This document shows, in pieces, positions 24,010-34,392 of a DNA stretch of 64,000 bases. Location of the stretch: assembly GCA_037975125.1 (NCBI GenBank), contig CM075853.1, positions 57,895,591 to 57,959,590 on the forward strand. The letters are read 5' to 3'. This DNA comes from Latrodectus hesperus. Taxonomy: Eukaryota > Arthropoda > Arachnida > Araneae > Theridiidae. The notes beneath the pieces were generated by a model that was not told where the DNA came from, did no database searches, and worked only from the letters and a program-made list of their open reading frames with translations. Within the stretch, counting starts at the first letter, position 1; each line of letters opens with the position of its first letter. Both the position numbers and the translations under genes were made by a program.

Positions 24010-24021
24010 ACTGGAGGCAGG

Positions 24022-24420
24022 AGCATTATGAACTGGGAAATGTTTTCCTGGCATTCTCTGGATTCACCCATTATTGTGGAAGCTATGATGGATCAGTACA
24101 ATTACGCATCTGTCTTTGCACACCCTATATGCGCATTGTTCCTCACTTAGGATGATGGTTGCTACTATCAGGACAATATAAGAGATCATACAGCTTGCAG
24201 TGTATATGCGCGGTTTGAAGAGCACTATCATGAATTCTTCATTCTCCCCTGGCCAGCAAACTCAGATGACTTAATCTTAACTGAGAATATGTGGAAACAT
24301 CTTGACTGAATTGTTCGCAACATGGCTCAACATCTCAGTGAACACTTTCAGGAACCTAAATTAATTTGCTTCCTGTACGCGTCATAGCAGTCCAATCTGC
24401 AAAATGTGATTATTCTGGTT
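24022..24420 (+). pseudogene. Tc1-like transposase, C-terminal half
   Basis: Continues the left half: SIMNWEMFSWHSLDSPIIVE, then MDQYNYASVFAHP, YYQDNIRDHTA (normally QQDNAxxHTA, with the second catalytic Asp), EFFILPWPANSDDLILTENMW (normally PxLNPIENLWD, holding the third acidic residue) and a weak C-terminus to about 24,400. The third-residue block is altered (ILTENMW), and several stops are present. The DE-N-x-W spacing and the 3' inverted repeat just downstream confirm that it is the end of the same element. Confidence 0.85.
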
Positions 24421-24460
24421 TTTGACAGGTGGTCAAATTAATGTGAGGGACTGAACTGTG

Positions 24461-26291
24461 TATTTTAAGAAGAATGTGCATAAATACTTCTTAACACTGT
24501 TCTAAACCAGAGATTTGATCTTGAGCAGAATAATTTCTACATGTTCAACTTACAGTTTACAAAGTCAGTACCTGCTTGTGGAAGTATATAAGGTTAACTT
24601 TAGTTTATCACTTAAATTAACTGGACAATTTTTGTTTGTAAAGTCTAAATTCACATACAATTCACAAAACAAGTATATTAACCATTTAAATACACATATG
24701 AAAAAAATACATTTTTTCAAAGTTGAGGAAAATTATGATGAAAAAACCATGGATTAAGTGGTAACTAAGTAAGAAAATATGGTTCTTCCAAAACAAAGAA
24801 AAAAGAATTATAGAGTGAGCTTAAAACTAAAACATAAATAAGTAGGTCACAATATCATTATTAAAAAACTAAATTAGGACATTTCAGAATTCAGTATCCA
24901 AAATGACAAAACCATAAAATATATACATGAAGAAATTATTTTCTAGCCCCAACACTGACAATGAATTTTATTAAAAAGAAAAAGAAATTTAATTACTTTG
25001 TTAATTTTCAGAAATAAAAATAAACAAGAGAAAATTATTCGATGTGGCAAAAAATCTTTTTGATCATGAATGAAACACAAAGTTTCTTCTTATAAGTAGA
25101 TTTTTCAAATAGCTAAAAATTTTTAGAAATATTTCATACAAGTAGCAGAAATATAAAGTGACTTTTTTCCACATATTTATCTTTTGGAGTGAGAAGACTC
25201 ATTCTTAGATACAAAGAGAAAATTAAACATAGCAAGTATTGATAACTGAATTTTCTCCGTACATGAGAATGTACCTAGCAAGTATTTCTATGCCAACTAG
25301 GAGAAAACAAAATAAGTCTTGGGATAAAGAGGTGACATGAAGAACAAGCAGAGGCCTTTGATTGTAAAAAAAATGAAAAAAATAATAATACTGTGAAAAA
25401 GAAAAAACAACAGGATACACTAAATTTTAGAGAAGCAAACTATTCTGTGGATACAGTTATTTCCTTTATATTTTTGTATGAAGAAGGCATTATTTTTGAA
25501 TGGGTTTATACATCAATGATTTGAGTATTGAAAGCTTGAAATAATTGCTATTTTGTAAAGACCAAACTAGGACTACAAAATTTATAAAGCTTTTAATTAG
25601 CTATTTTATTTATTTGTTATTTTTACTGTTTTTGTTTTCTGTTTTATTCATTATTCTTATTTTCTTTGGCCCAACTCTTAATTGGAATAAAGTATAGTTC
25701 AGTACAAACTAATTAATATTTTATTTAGAGATTGTTAATAAATATTTAATTAAGAATTAATAAATGTTTTTAATGATTACCAAGATACTATAACAAAATT
25801 GGTTTAAATTCACAATTCAAAGAGAAACAAAATATTGTTAATATCTTACTTAAATGTTAATAATTTATTCATTAAACTATAAAAAATTAATAGTTTGCTC
25901 AATTGATATAGATTCTATTAGATTTTGCATGTGTCATTAACCCGCCCCAACAATCTATAATCAATATGTCTTCAGAAGGGTTTATTCAACAAGGACCAAA
26001 GTTTAAAATGAATTTTGAACCACTATAAACACATACTTACAAAAATGTCAAAATTATAAAAGCTCCAGAATAAATGGCTAGAGCATTCCTATTTAATTAT
26101 AAACTTAGTGACAAATTTGAAAAAAAGAGTATATTATAATATACTAATTCTGGTAAAATAATTTTATTATTCAATTGTAAATCATTTTACATAAATTTAT
26201 AAGGAAAATTATCCCTCTAAATTATTTCTTTAAAACCTGCCATTTAAAATTTTCATAACCTTTTGCTTAATGAAAGGAGATTGCTTACCAC
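24461..26291. other. AT-rich intron sequence
   Basis: About 1.8 kb between the Tc1-like element and the inverted repeat at 26,292. An 80-codon plus-strand frame at 24,515-24,757 has a vaguely zinc-finger-like HLNTHMKKIH but no Cys pair. No supported gene. Confidence 0.4.
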
Positions 26292-26361
26292 ATGGTACAG
26301 TTATCAGTAAATACTGATAACTGTACCATATACCACATGGTATATGATACAGTTATCAGTA
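26292..26361. repeat. compound inverted and direct repeat
   Basis: ATGGTACAGTTATCAGTA (26,292-26,309) and its exact complement (26,312-26,329) form an 18-bp hairpin with a 2-nt loop. After TACCACATGGTA the motif TACAGTTATCAGTA recurs at 26,348-26,361. So a short segment is present three times, in + - + order. Confidence 0.85.
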
Positions 26362-26841
26362 TTTATTTAAAGAGAAATCTGTTAAATACTTTGATATTCT
26401 TCACATTTACACTAAAATTAATTTAAAAATTTTGAGAAATATTAAAAGAAATATTTATTTAACCCTTTGACGCGCAGTATTTTTTTTTTAAATTTTAAAC
26501 TAAATAACTCTAAAAATTGAATGTTATGATCCCACAGACAAATAATATATGAATTAAAAAAAATCTACATCTGTCCATTTATCTGTGGGTGGTGGTCGCA
26601 AGGCGCGGCCAGCGCGCGTCTAGGACCTTGAAACTTACTGAGTTAGCAGGGGAAAAAAACTTACCTTGTTTCGTATGCGCTTTCAATAAATGATGATTAT
26701 TGGAAACTTCTTAGATAGTTTGTATTTAAAATGCAGTATATTATTTTTTTACAAAGTAAAGAGTAGTAAAAGTGAAAAATTAAACATTTATATAATTTTG
26801 TTGCTATAAAAACATGTCGATACTGAATTTAGAATCCTCAT

Positions 26842-27438
26842 TTAGCAGGTACAGTTTTCAACCGTCCTCCATGTAAATTTCTTAACTGCCATTTGCTTTG
26901 ACACATATGAATCGTGTAGAATTTCGTTGGTAGACCAAAAATCATGGTAGCTTGGGAGCTTTTTTATTCCCATGAACATGTTTATGCCAATGAAAATCAT
27001 CATATACTGAAATATTATAGGTGAGAATGGTTTTCCTTTTTGCGTCGCATATAAGTTAGTTTCAAAAACTAACTTCTCCATGAATGTAATCGTAAGGAAA
27101 GACATGAATATATTGATACGATTTATGTCATCCATTAGTGTAATATCTTCTATTGGGCAATATTCCTCAGAAAATTCAGGAATCGAGTTTTTCACTTTCT
27201 GTCTCCTATTCCAATTTATTTGGGTTACTCGGGAAGGACCAGGTAAATTTATATCGATATTGTATTCATCATCTGATCCTTCATCACTTTCCACCTGAAT
27301 ATTATCATTAGCAGTAAATTGCACATTTTTTTCTTTGTCACTATCATCATCTGAGATTTCTGATTCTGGATCTGGAGGAAGTTCTTCAAATAAAGCCAAT
27401 GCCTCAGCTATTCCTAGCCCTTTGCGACGCACTTTCAA
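26842..27438 (-). pseudogene. piggyBac-type transposase, N-terminal 198 residues
   Basis: Starts MKVRRKGLGIAEALALFEEL and has an acidic N-terminal region (DPESEISDDDSDKEK, about residues 22-75), then the start of the DDE_Tnp_1_7 domain: an ETNLYATQKGKPF block, FIGINMFMGIKKLPSYHDFW, and HDSYVSKQMAVKKFTWR. In the family this continues RFxxLLxxLHxxD and carries three catalytic Asp later. Here the frame leaves homology after KKFTWR and ends six residues on (TVENCTC), so all catalytic Asp are absent. The remaining frame is open, which could mean a recent deletion or selection for a short DNA-binding or repressor product; the former is simpler. Confidence 0.85.
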
Positions 27439-27536
27439 TTTGAACAGTAGAAGAAAATATTTACACAGTTAAAATATATTGCTATTAATTATTTTAAATT
27501 TAAATAAACCTTTTACGTAAATACTATTTTTGATAA

Positions 27537-27607
27537 TATATATATATATATATATATATATACTTTAATGTAAATATATTATATATATATATATATTTAC
27601 ATTAAAT
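27537..27607. repeat. (TA)n and an AT-rich inverted repeat
   Basis: A TA tract at 27,537-27,562 is followed by TTTAATGTAAATATAT and, after more TA, its complement ATATATTTACATTAAA (27,564-27,607), a hairpin inside the piggyBac element. Confidence 0.8.
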
Positions 27608-27751
27608 TTAAAACACACAAAATACTATTAAATAAAAATTTCCGTACTTGCCTGGGAGCAAACGCAACATTCAACGCAAAGAAAAATCTGCAACTGAAAA
27701 GTCTTTCTGAAACAGAAATAGCGAAAGCACATGTTCACTGGGGATATAAAT

Positions 27752-27833
27752 GCCATATGTTGTTTACAAGTAAAATGACCCTATGATTCAAAGCCACATG
27801 TTGTTTACAAGTAAAATGACCATATGATTCAAA
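27752..27833. repeat. 41-bp tandem duplication
   Basis: Two adjacent 41-bp units starting GCCATATGTTGTTTACAAGT (27,752) and GCCACATGTTGTTTACAAGT (27,793), differing at two positions. Inside the piggyBac element, upstream of the transposase start, so it may be in its promoter. Confidence 0.9.
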
Positions 27834-28397
27834 TCCCCCTTCCTCACACTCCTAAACACTCTAATTCCCAGTCATAATATGCCGGCCATGTTTATGTAGT
27901 CTGCTCTTCACGTAAGTCATGTGTTCTAGCTGCGTGGTTGCGTAGTGCAACCCCCAGAAATTTCCCTCAAAAAAGGAAAGTTTTTTTACGTATCTAGTTC
28001 AAATTACTGCTGCATTTATATTGTTTATGACAGACAGGACGATATAGGAAAAAAAATTTCTGATATGTATTATTATTTATATTAAAAAAGTATGTTATTT
28101 TGTGTTGTTAAAAATGAACATTAAATAACGCCATATTGGAAGGAGTCCGACCTGAAATTAACTTGGTGCTGTCATCTGTTAGTGTTATATAAAAGTAAAA
28201 GATATGAAATCTATAAAATTTAAGTGAAAAATCGTGAAAGAATTAAGAAAAAAATATTGAAAATTGGTGGTTTCATGGCGCGACCACCGCGCGTTAAAGG
28301 GTTAAAAATGATAAAATTGTATTTCTTAATTGTATTTAGCAAACAATCACAAATATATGTTCCAATTAAAAGCAGACTTTCTTTTCTTTACAGGTTC

Positions 28398-28570
28398 CAT
28401 AAAACTGAGTACCAAGCATGCTTGGAAATTGAACACTGAAAGTTTTGCATTAGGTTGATCACCTAACTGGGACATAAGCTTCACACCCTAGGGTACTCAG
28501 TAACAAAAACAAATATAGACACTGTAGGCCTTAGTCCCATGGGACAGTCATGCCACTGAGTTTAGTTTTA
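28398..28570 (+). repeat. SINE family S1, 5'-truncated copy
   Basis: Matches the body of the SINE at 15,597 from about AGTACCAAGCATGCTTGG through CACCTAACTGGGACAT to TAGGCCTTAGTCCCA, about 80 percent alike. The tRNA-like head is missing. It ends in TTTAGTTTTAATTTAA, like copy 1. Confidence 0.8.
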
Positions 28571-28759
28571 ATTTAACATTATAGCTAAAAAAATACGAAT
28601 GTTTTCATATGCATATACATTTTTTAGTTGCATTTAATTAAAGTTGTATTCAAAAAATAAGACACTGATAAAAATTTAATGATAACTTATAAAAGAATAT
28701 TATTCAAAATGTAAAAAAATTGGACTTCAATTCAAGCAAGAAGTAGGAATTAGCAATAC

Positions 28760-28921
28760 CTTTAGTTTTTTCAAAAAGTTCTCGCTCCAAATTTTTCTGA
28801 GTCTCTAGGGAACTTTCTAAAAGCTTTTTGTTTTCAACAAGTTGTCGGTTTTGAAATCTTTTAAGTTGTTCTTCTCTCCATTTCTGAAGGTCATGAAAAG
28901 TTTGCAAAATAACATTTTTGG
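28760..28921 (-). CDS. CENPJ: CENPJ/CPAP-like gene, exon 2 (coiled-coil start)
   Basis: Seen: acceptor ctttggtag and donor gtattgc on the minus strand flank 162 bp, which is 2 + 53 codons + 1, so both neighbouring introns are phase 1 and agree with exons 1 and 3. The peptide is strongly helical and charged: a FHDLQKWREEQLKRFQ block followed by a Leu/Glu/Lys-rich heptad-like run (residues about 15-67 of the protein). Family knowledge: CPAP/Sas-4 proteins carry a short N-terminal coiled coil of the form LQxWxxxQ ahead of their tubulin-binding part. Inference: this exon is that segment. The intron that follows, to 14,592, is about 14.2 kb and holds the three-layer transposon nest and the piggyBac element. 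Confidence 0.7.
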
Positions 28922-29314
28922 CTACCAAAGATATTCAATTACATTGTTATTATACATATGATGACTATATACACAGAAAAAATAAACAAATATTAAAATA
29001 AAAATATTTTTAAAAAAATTAATTTTCCAGCTGTGTTTAATATGAATCATATATGAATTGTAAATAAATATTACAAGTTAAAAAGAATATTTACAATAAT
29101 TTATTATGTATTTATTATACCAAGTTATTTTTTATAGTTACATAATATTTTTAATTAAATAAAATAAAAATCACAAAAGAACAGTTGAAAAATAGACAGA
29201 TTTGAATGCCATTATTCTAAATTTAAATTTTCTCAACTAAACTTTATATATTGCCCTATAAATTAAAAATATTTTATTATTCAATTTCTTTTTATTATTA
29301 ATACATTTTATAAA

Positions 29315-29400
<86 letters not shown>

Positions 29401-30190
29401 CATTTTGTTTATCAATCAAACTTTTGACTGATTGAACTGACAACAGCTGTTTGGAATGGAAACTTATTAAATTATCAGTCTGTTAAACTTTAAAGAAAGC
29501 TTTTTCATTTTGAACATTTGATTGCAACATTTGTAATTAATTTCAAACAATTTAATATTGATTTAAACTCCATGTAAAGTTGCTAGGTTATGATGTCATT
29601 AAATTTATTTCAGATATAAACTTAATGTCAGAAAAGAAATATACTTCAAGTAGTTTTATAAAAAAATTGCTCAGGTAAATCTGGAAAAGTGAGGATATTT
29701 TTATCACCAAAAATATCCTTTTCAAAGTAAATAGTCTCAGTAAATATTAATATATATATATTACAAGCGACAGGAAGGTTGCAATTATATCACCATCCCA
29801 TAACTGCCAATGTTTAAAATTATGAAACTACAATTTTTTTTCTATCTTTCACACGAATATGCACATAGCATGAATTTTTGAACAATTCTCTTAATAACTA
29901 TCACAAAAGTAAATAATTTTGGCAATGGTTAAAAAATTTAATTGGTGACTAAAAATTTAAATAAATACTATGAAATTTTATAAAAAATAAAAAAAGGTTT
30001 AAAAAACAATTAATACTTTAATACTTCTTACAATTAGATATACAAAAGTTGATTGTTTTAAACTGGCTGATTGGCTGATTTACACAAACATATAGTAGCT
30101 CTTTGAACAGTTACATTCTTTAGTTACAGAAGAACCAAGTATTTGCATACCCTGAGATAATGGGTGTGATTATAAAAAAAAAGCTCAAAA
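28922..30190 (-). other. intron 1 sequence with (TA)n at 29,319-29,398
   Basis: AT-rich. It contains an 80-bp TA microsatellite. No gene or transposon ends recognised. Confidence 0.5.
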
Positions 30191-30450
30191 TGGAAAGCAT
30201 TTCAAGAGATAGCTAAGATGCAATCAGAGATGAAAATTGCATCGATGAAAACAGTCCAAAACTTACTCCTGGACAAATTGTAAAAATATCTGATATCATT
30301 AGATCAAAAACCGATTCAAAATTAATAATAGCTCCTATTGCAGATAATATAGAGTTTTATGTTCTTAGTACCAAATTAAAATCATTATACAAAAGATTTT
30401 TTTTAAGCATCAAGGAAGTTCCTATAGAAATATTAACATACTTTAAATAG
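30191..30450 (+). other. orphan open frame, possible pseudogene
   Basis: From an ATG at about 30,196 a frame reads MESISRDS, one TAA, and then 78 codons without a stop (30,217-30,450), including SPKLTPGQIVKISDIIRS, KLIIAPIADNIEFYVLS and KSLYKRFFLSIKEVP. Composition and the mix of residues look protein-like compared with the surrounding AT sequence. I do not recognise the family. It lies antisense in intron 1, and may be a fragment of a transposon protein or a retro-copied gene. Confidence 0.3.
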
Positions 30451-30620
30451 TAAGAAATTTCCTTTTGTTGAGACACAAAGATTTAGAAAATACAAATGTT
30501 CAAACAATATTAAAAAAATATGTTTGCGCAAATCAATGATCAAGTTTATAACTCAAAATAATAAAATAGTCATACTTATTGTAACACAATAATAAAACAA
30601 ATTAAAATAGTAGTATTAAA

Positions 30621-30823
30621 TTTCCTCCCCCTTCAGACCAATGTCAAAATAGAAGGAGTGGATCTTCTGGTGGTGCCATCTATCTGAGGATTTGAAAAAC
30701 AAAGCCGTACTTTCACCATCGTGGTGCTTTGATTAAATGAAAGGCGCAGCCTACTGACTTAAATTTACATAGCCAAGGCATAGCAAGCTTGGCTTGTCCA
30801 AGTGTCACTAGAAACAACACAAC
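30621..30823 (+). mobile_element. short retroposon (SINE-like) with 17-bp target duplication
   Basis: 203 bp between two identical copies of AAAATAGTAGTATTAAA (30,604-30,620 and 30,824-30,840). The right end is (AAC)n-like (aacaacacaac), indicating plus orientation. There is no tRNA-like head, so it is either 5'-truncated or another class. The ending CTTGGCTTGTC...ACAACAC resembles that of the SINE at 50,289. Confidence 0.85.
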
Positions 30824-30840
30824 AAAATAGTAGTATTAAA

Positions 30841-31627
30841 AATTATTATAATAAACATATACTTTCCTTTTTATTTTAATTTCATAATATTTATTTCTTA
30901 AACTATCACTTTAATTCTTTATGGTTAAAATCATTTTCTAGAAGTATTGAAATCTCTTATTAAGATCTTTGCACATTAGATCAGTTTTTCATATGGATCT
31001 TATTAGTAAAATGTCATTAAATACTGCATTCTTTTATTTTATACCTTGAAATTTTTAGAATATTTATATCACAAATTCACTGATAATATCTTAAATAATA
31101 CCTTATTTTGATCTCTTTTTTTACAATTACAATTGATTAGAATATCCTTAGTATTATTGAGATAATGCTCAAGTAATTTTTCCATAAAAATAAGATGAAA
31201 TTTTTGTGCATATGAATAATACTTTAAGTTTATTAGCATAAAAGTTGCTTTATTAAACAATATACTATACAGTGATCACCATAAAAGTTAGTAAATTTTT
31301 TGTTTAGTCCTAGTGAAATAATATCACAATTTAATTCAAACATAAAATATTAACTAAAGGTTACAATTAATATTAACTTTTATTTTTAATATTGAACATT
31401 TGTAAAAATTACACAAGTCTAAAATTAAACTGAATATTTGAAATTTACTTTTGGTAATAAAATTAATTATGAACAATAAAATATATCCATTTGTATAGAT
31501 ACACATTCTATTCATAGCACTCAGAATAAGAAAAATTATAATAATTAGTAAAAGATAAAAAAATTAAATTACGGAAAAAACATATAAGCATAAATTAATA
31601 TATATATATATATATAGTTAACTCTAC
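30841..31627 (-). other. intron 1 sequence
   Basis: AT-rich stretch next to the first coding exon. Short TA run at 31,600-31,616. Nothing else recognised. Confidence 0.45.
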
Positions 31628-31682
31628 CTTCTAGTGAAGGAACTGACTTTTCAGAATAATCTGCCATGTCATATTTTTTAAT
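31628..31682 (-). CDS. CENPJ: CENPJ/CPAP-like gene, first coding exon
   Basis: Seen: the minus strand reads acceptor tttacttag, then 55 bp, then donor gtagag. The start codon at 31,667-31,665 opens MADYSEKSVPSLE plus one base (phase 1). It matches the next exon, which starts with the two bases needed to complete an Ala codon. An earlier ATG four bases upstream is in another frame and stops after 13 codons, so I chose the second. Because an acceptor precedes the ATG there must be an upstream noncoding exon; the CpG-rich block at 34.55-34.74 kb carries a candidate donor. Identity of the gene rests on the downstream exons; this one alone would not be recognisable. The exon is very small, which is common for first coding exons. 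Confidence 0.6.
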
Positions 31683-32979
31683 CTAAGTAAAGAAAAAAGA
31701 AAATTACACTAAATATAATTTTTTTGTTAAAAAAATATGATTAGTTAAAAAGGAAATACAATAATTTGTTTTAATACACCTATTCGCATTTTTGCAAAAC
31801 AAAAATATTCAAATAAATGAAATACATATTATAAACATTTTTGACAAAAATCAAGGAAATTTTTTTTCTCATAACTTTTAATTTCTATAATTAATACAGC
31901 ACATGATATGTAAAGTTATTATTGCTTAATATCTTTTCACCCATGATATAGGATTTTGTTTGTATTAGTAAATACAAACTAATTTTCAAATTTGGAAAAT
32001 TTATTTTTTTCTAATAATTAATAAAATACTTTGTAATTTATAAGAACTGGTTATTCAGTTTTAAAACATAATAAAAAAATTATTATCTACATAGTATTTT
32101 GCTGAATGTTACCAAATGTTGTCTTTCAAAGCTAAAAGTCTTGTTTAATGCAAAATAGCTCATTTACAAAACAGCCCAGGCAGTGTGTGTGATTACTACA
32201 CTGCAATATTGAGTGCTAAATCTGTGTACTTCTAAAGCATTTTTTTTTTCATACAGAAATGGTCAACAGGACAATCATCAAGTACTACAAAATCATCAGA
32301 TAATCTGGAATAATAATTTAACTACAACAGTAAATCCCACATAACATGCTAAAATTACCTGCTAAAGAAAGAATAAACTAGTATTGGAAAAATGATTGTT
32401 TCAGAATGAAACCAGAATTTCATGCATGAATATTAATTTCAAAATATTTAGTTCCTAGTAGGGTTTATTTGTAACTTGAAGTTTGTTACTCTTTGTGCAC
32501 TAAATTTTAAAATAAAAAATGATTATGTTATAAGGAATTTTGTTAAAAACTCTAAATTTTATAGATTTAAAAAATTATGCCTGCCTAAATCTAATTATAA
32601 ACATTATTATTTCTGGAACTGGCACTAAAATTTCCGATTTCAGAAGGATTAGAATGGTTTAGTTTTCCTTACCTAAAGTTACTTTTTACACACAAGGATT
32701 AATTAAACAAGAATCTACAATTTAAAGTGGATTCCAAACAACAAAGAAGCATCTACATTTTCAAAGGTGAACTCATGAACTATTGAAGAGAAAGTTACAA
32801 CACGTATATTAGAAAAAAGTCTTACAGTTTTAGAGTTAATTAAAAAAGAAAAAGAAATTAATTTGTATGAAAATTAGGATTCTCAAAATTAAATAACATA
32901 TAACTGGAAACATTTAATTTGATAGTATCTACTACTTTCAATGATAATCTGCAAATTCAAAAACCATTTTTTTAAAAAA
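31683..32979 (-). other. probable 5' intron sequence
   Basis: AT-rich stretch upstream of the first coding exon. No exon or repeat recognised. Confidence 0.4.
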
Positions 32980-33221
32980 GGCACAGATGCCAAGTAATCC
33001 AGGATGCCAAATTCTGAGTTTGGTGATTTTTTATGTTTCTGGAAACAGTTATTATTACGTCATAGATATGGACACCTATAAGAATTATGCAGAAAATTCT
33101 ATTTTGGCAACCCTAGTATTTATGTCCTTGCACATGTCACAATTCGTCATGTTAGCAACATTTCTTCATCACTCAAAAAATATTCAGAATTTGGTATCCT
33201 GGATTATACGGCATCTGTGCC
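32980..33221. mobile_element. 242-bp MITE with 39-bp inverted repeats
   Basis: The ends are GGCACAGATGCCAAGTAATC (32,980 onward) and, complemented, GGCACAGATGCCGTATAATC (33,221 downward). The repeats run 39 bp (32,980-33,018 and 33,183-33,221) with about four differences. The flanks are A6 or longer on both sides, so the target duplication cannot be read exactly. An 86-codon frame inside is chance. I cannot name the superfamily from GGCACAGATGCC. Confidence 0.85.
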
Positions 33222-34392
33222 AAAAAAATAAAGACCCATGCAAATAAATTATGTTTTATAAGCCAAATTATGTATTAAAATATACTAAACATACTTGTAA
33301 GCTATATATATATATATTTATATATGATATAATAGATATTTATAAAATAATAATGAATAAAACACCAGCAATGTATATTGGAAATTTTGGTACTTTTCCA
33401 TTACACCCCCGCTAATGATCCTAAAGAAATAGCACATTTCTTATGGAGAAGAGAATATAATATATAGTAATTAAGAAGATTTCATTGGTTCAAAATTTTA
33501 TTTTAACTCTAATATATCCCAATCAAATTTTTTTGTTCTAAACTTGACTAAATATTGATATACAGGCTAAATGCTAAGCAAAGTTACAGCTAGTTAGTAT
33601 AAAAGATTGCTCGGTGGTAATTTTAGTGGTTACAAAGAAAAAATCACAAACCACAAAGGTTAAAAACAGACAAATACAGCAAAATTTTGTTTCATTGAAA
33701 AAAAAGATAGTATTACATTACACGAAATCGATCTAAGATGCAATTGCTAAACAGTTTCTGCCAGAAATAAACACTGACGTTTAAATAAGTTTGGTCAATA
33801 TGATAATTATTTAGCTAATAAAATGTAAATATAAAATGTTTGTTATTTTTTTGAAGTTTCTAAAGACATAAACCATTTTGAGTAATACACAATGCATGTA
33901 AATGGAATATTTATGACAGTAATTAACGATTCTTTTTCCTGTTCGTTACGGCGATTATCATACCAAAATTTTGATTTTCATTTATATCAAAAAATATAAT
34001 AAGGTAATAAAAATATAACTTTTAAGATACAGAGCAACCGAAAATTATGAAAAATAAAGAAGATTTTATGTTTTCTAAGCATTATGGAATAGTTGGGGTT
34101 TTTAAAGAAATGTAAATATAATTACTCAGAAATTGGATTACGAACAGAAAATTATTCATAAATGTATAAATAAGCAAAAGATTGATTATTTTGTTTTCAA
34201 AATGTATTGAAGTGACCCATCTGGAAACAAACTATTTTTATTATTAATCTGTTTTTTAAAGACTGAAAACTTAGTATTTACGAAAGGTTCAATATTTGTT
34301 CACTAGTTGGATGTGACAAATTCAAAACTTTTAAAGTAGCAACAAAAAATTGAATGAAATTTTCCGCTTAATTTTAGCTCTCTTCACTTCAA
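33222..34392. other. AT-rich sequence, nothing recognised
   Basis: Between the MITE and the palindromes. A small TA run near 33,307. No gene seen. Confidence 0.4.

Larger units (their letters stand above)
17031..24460 (+). mobile_element. Tc1-like transposon, split by a nested LINE
   Basis: Left end CACAGTCTAGTCATATTAATG at 17,031; complement of the right end CACAGTTCAGTCCCTCACATT at 24,460; both are flanked by TA, the target duplication of the Tc1/mariner superfamily. Left half is 17,031-17,742, right half 24,022-24,460, about 1.15 kb together. Between them is a 6.27-kb LINE flanked by a 12-bp duplication of transposase codons. Transposase pieces lie on the plus strand in both halves and join in frame across the duplication. 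Inactive through stops as well as the insertion. Confidence 0.9.
26463..28301 (-). mobile_element. piggyBac-like element, internally shortened
   Basis: Both flanks are TTAA (26,459-26,462 and 28,302-28,305), the strict piggyBac target. The ends are CCCTTTGACGCGC and, complemented, CCCTTTAACGCGC: 13-bp inverted repeats with one mismatch. GC-rich sub-terminal motifs around GGTCGC lie at about 26,590-26,620 and 28,275-28,295. Inside, the minus strand encodes the N-terminal part of a piggyBac transposase (26,842-27,438) and nothing of its catalytic core. The element is 1,839 bp; full-length relatives usually exceed 2 kb and encode over 500 residues. Also holds TA microsatellites and a 41-bp tandem duplication. 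Confidence 0.9.

Noticed and set aside
24515..24757. Zinc-finger-like plus-strand frame (HLNTHMKKIH)
   Set aside because: No Cys pair precedes the His pair, and no splice sites or homology support it.
32987..33247. 86-codon plus-strand frame
   Set aside because: Lies almost entirely inside the 242-bp MITE and includes both inverted repeats, so it is chance.
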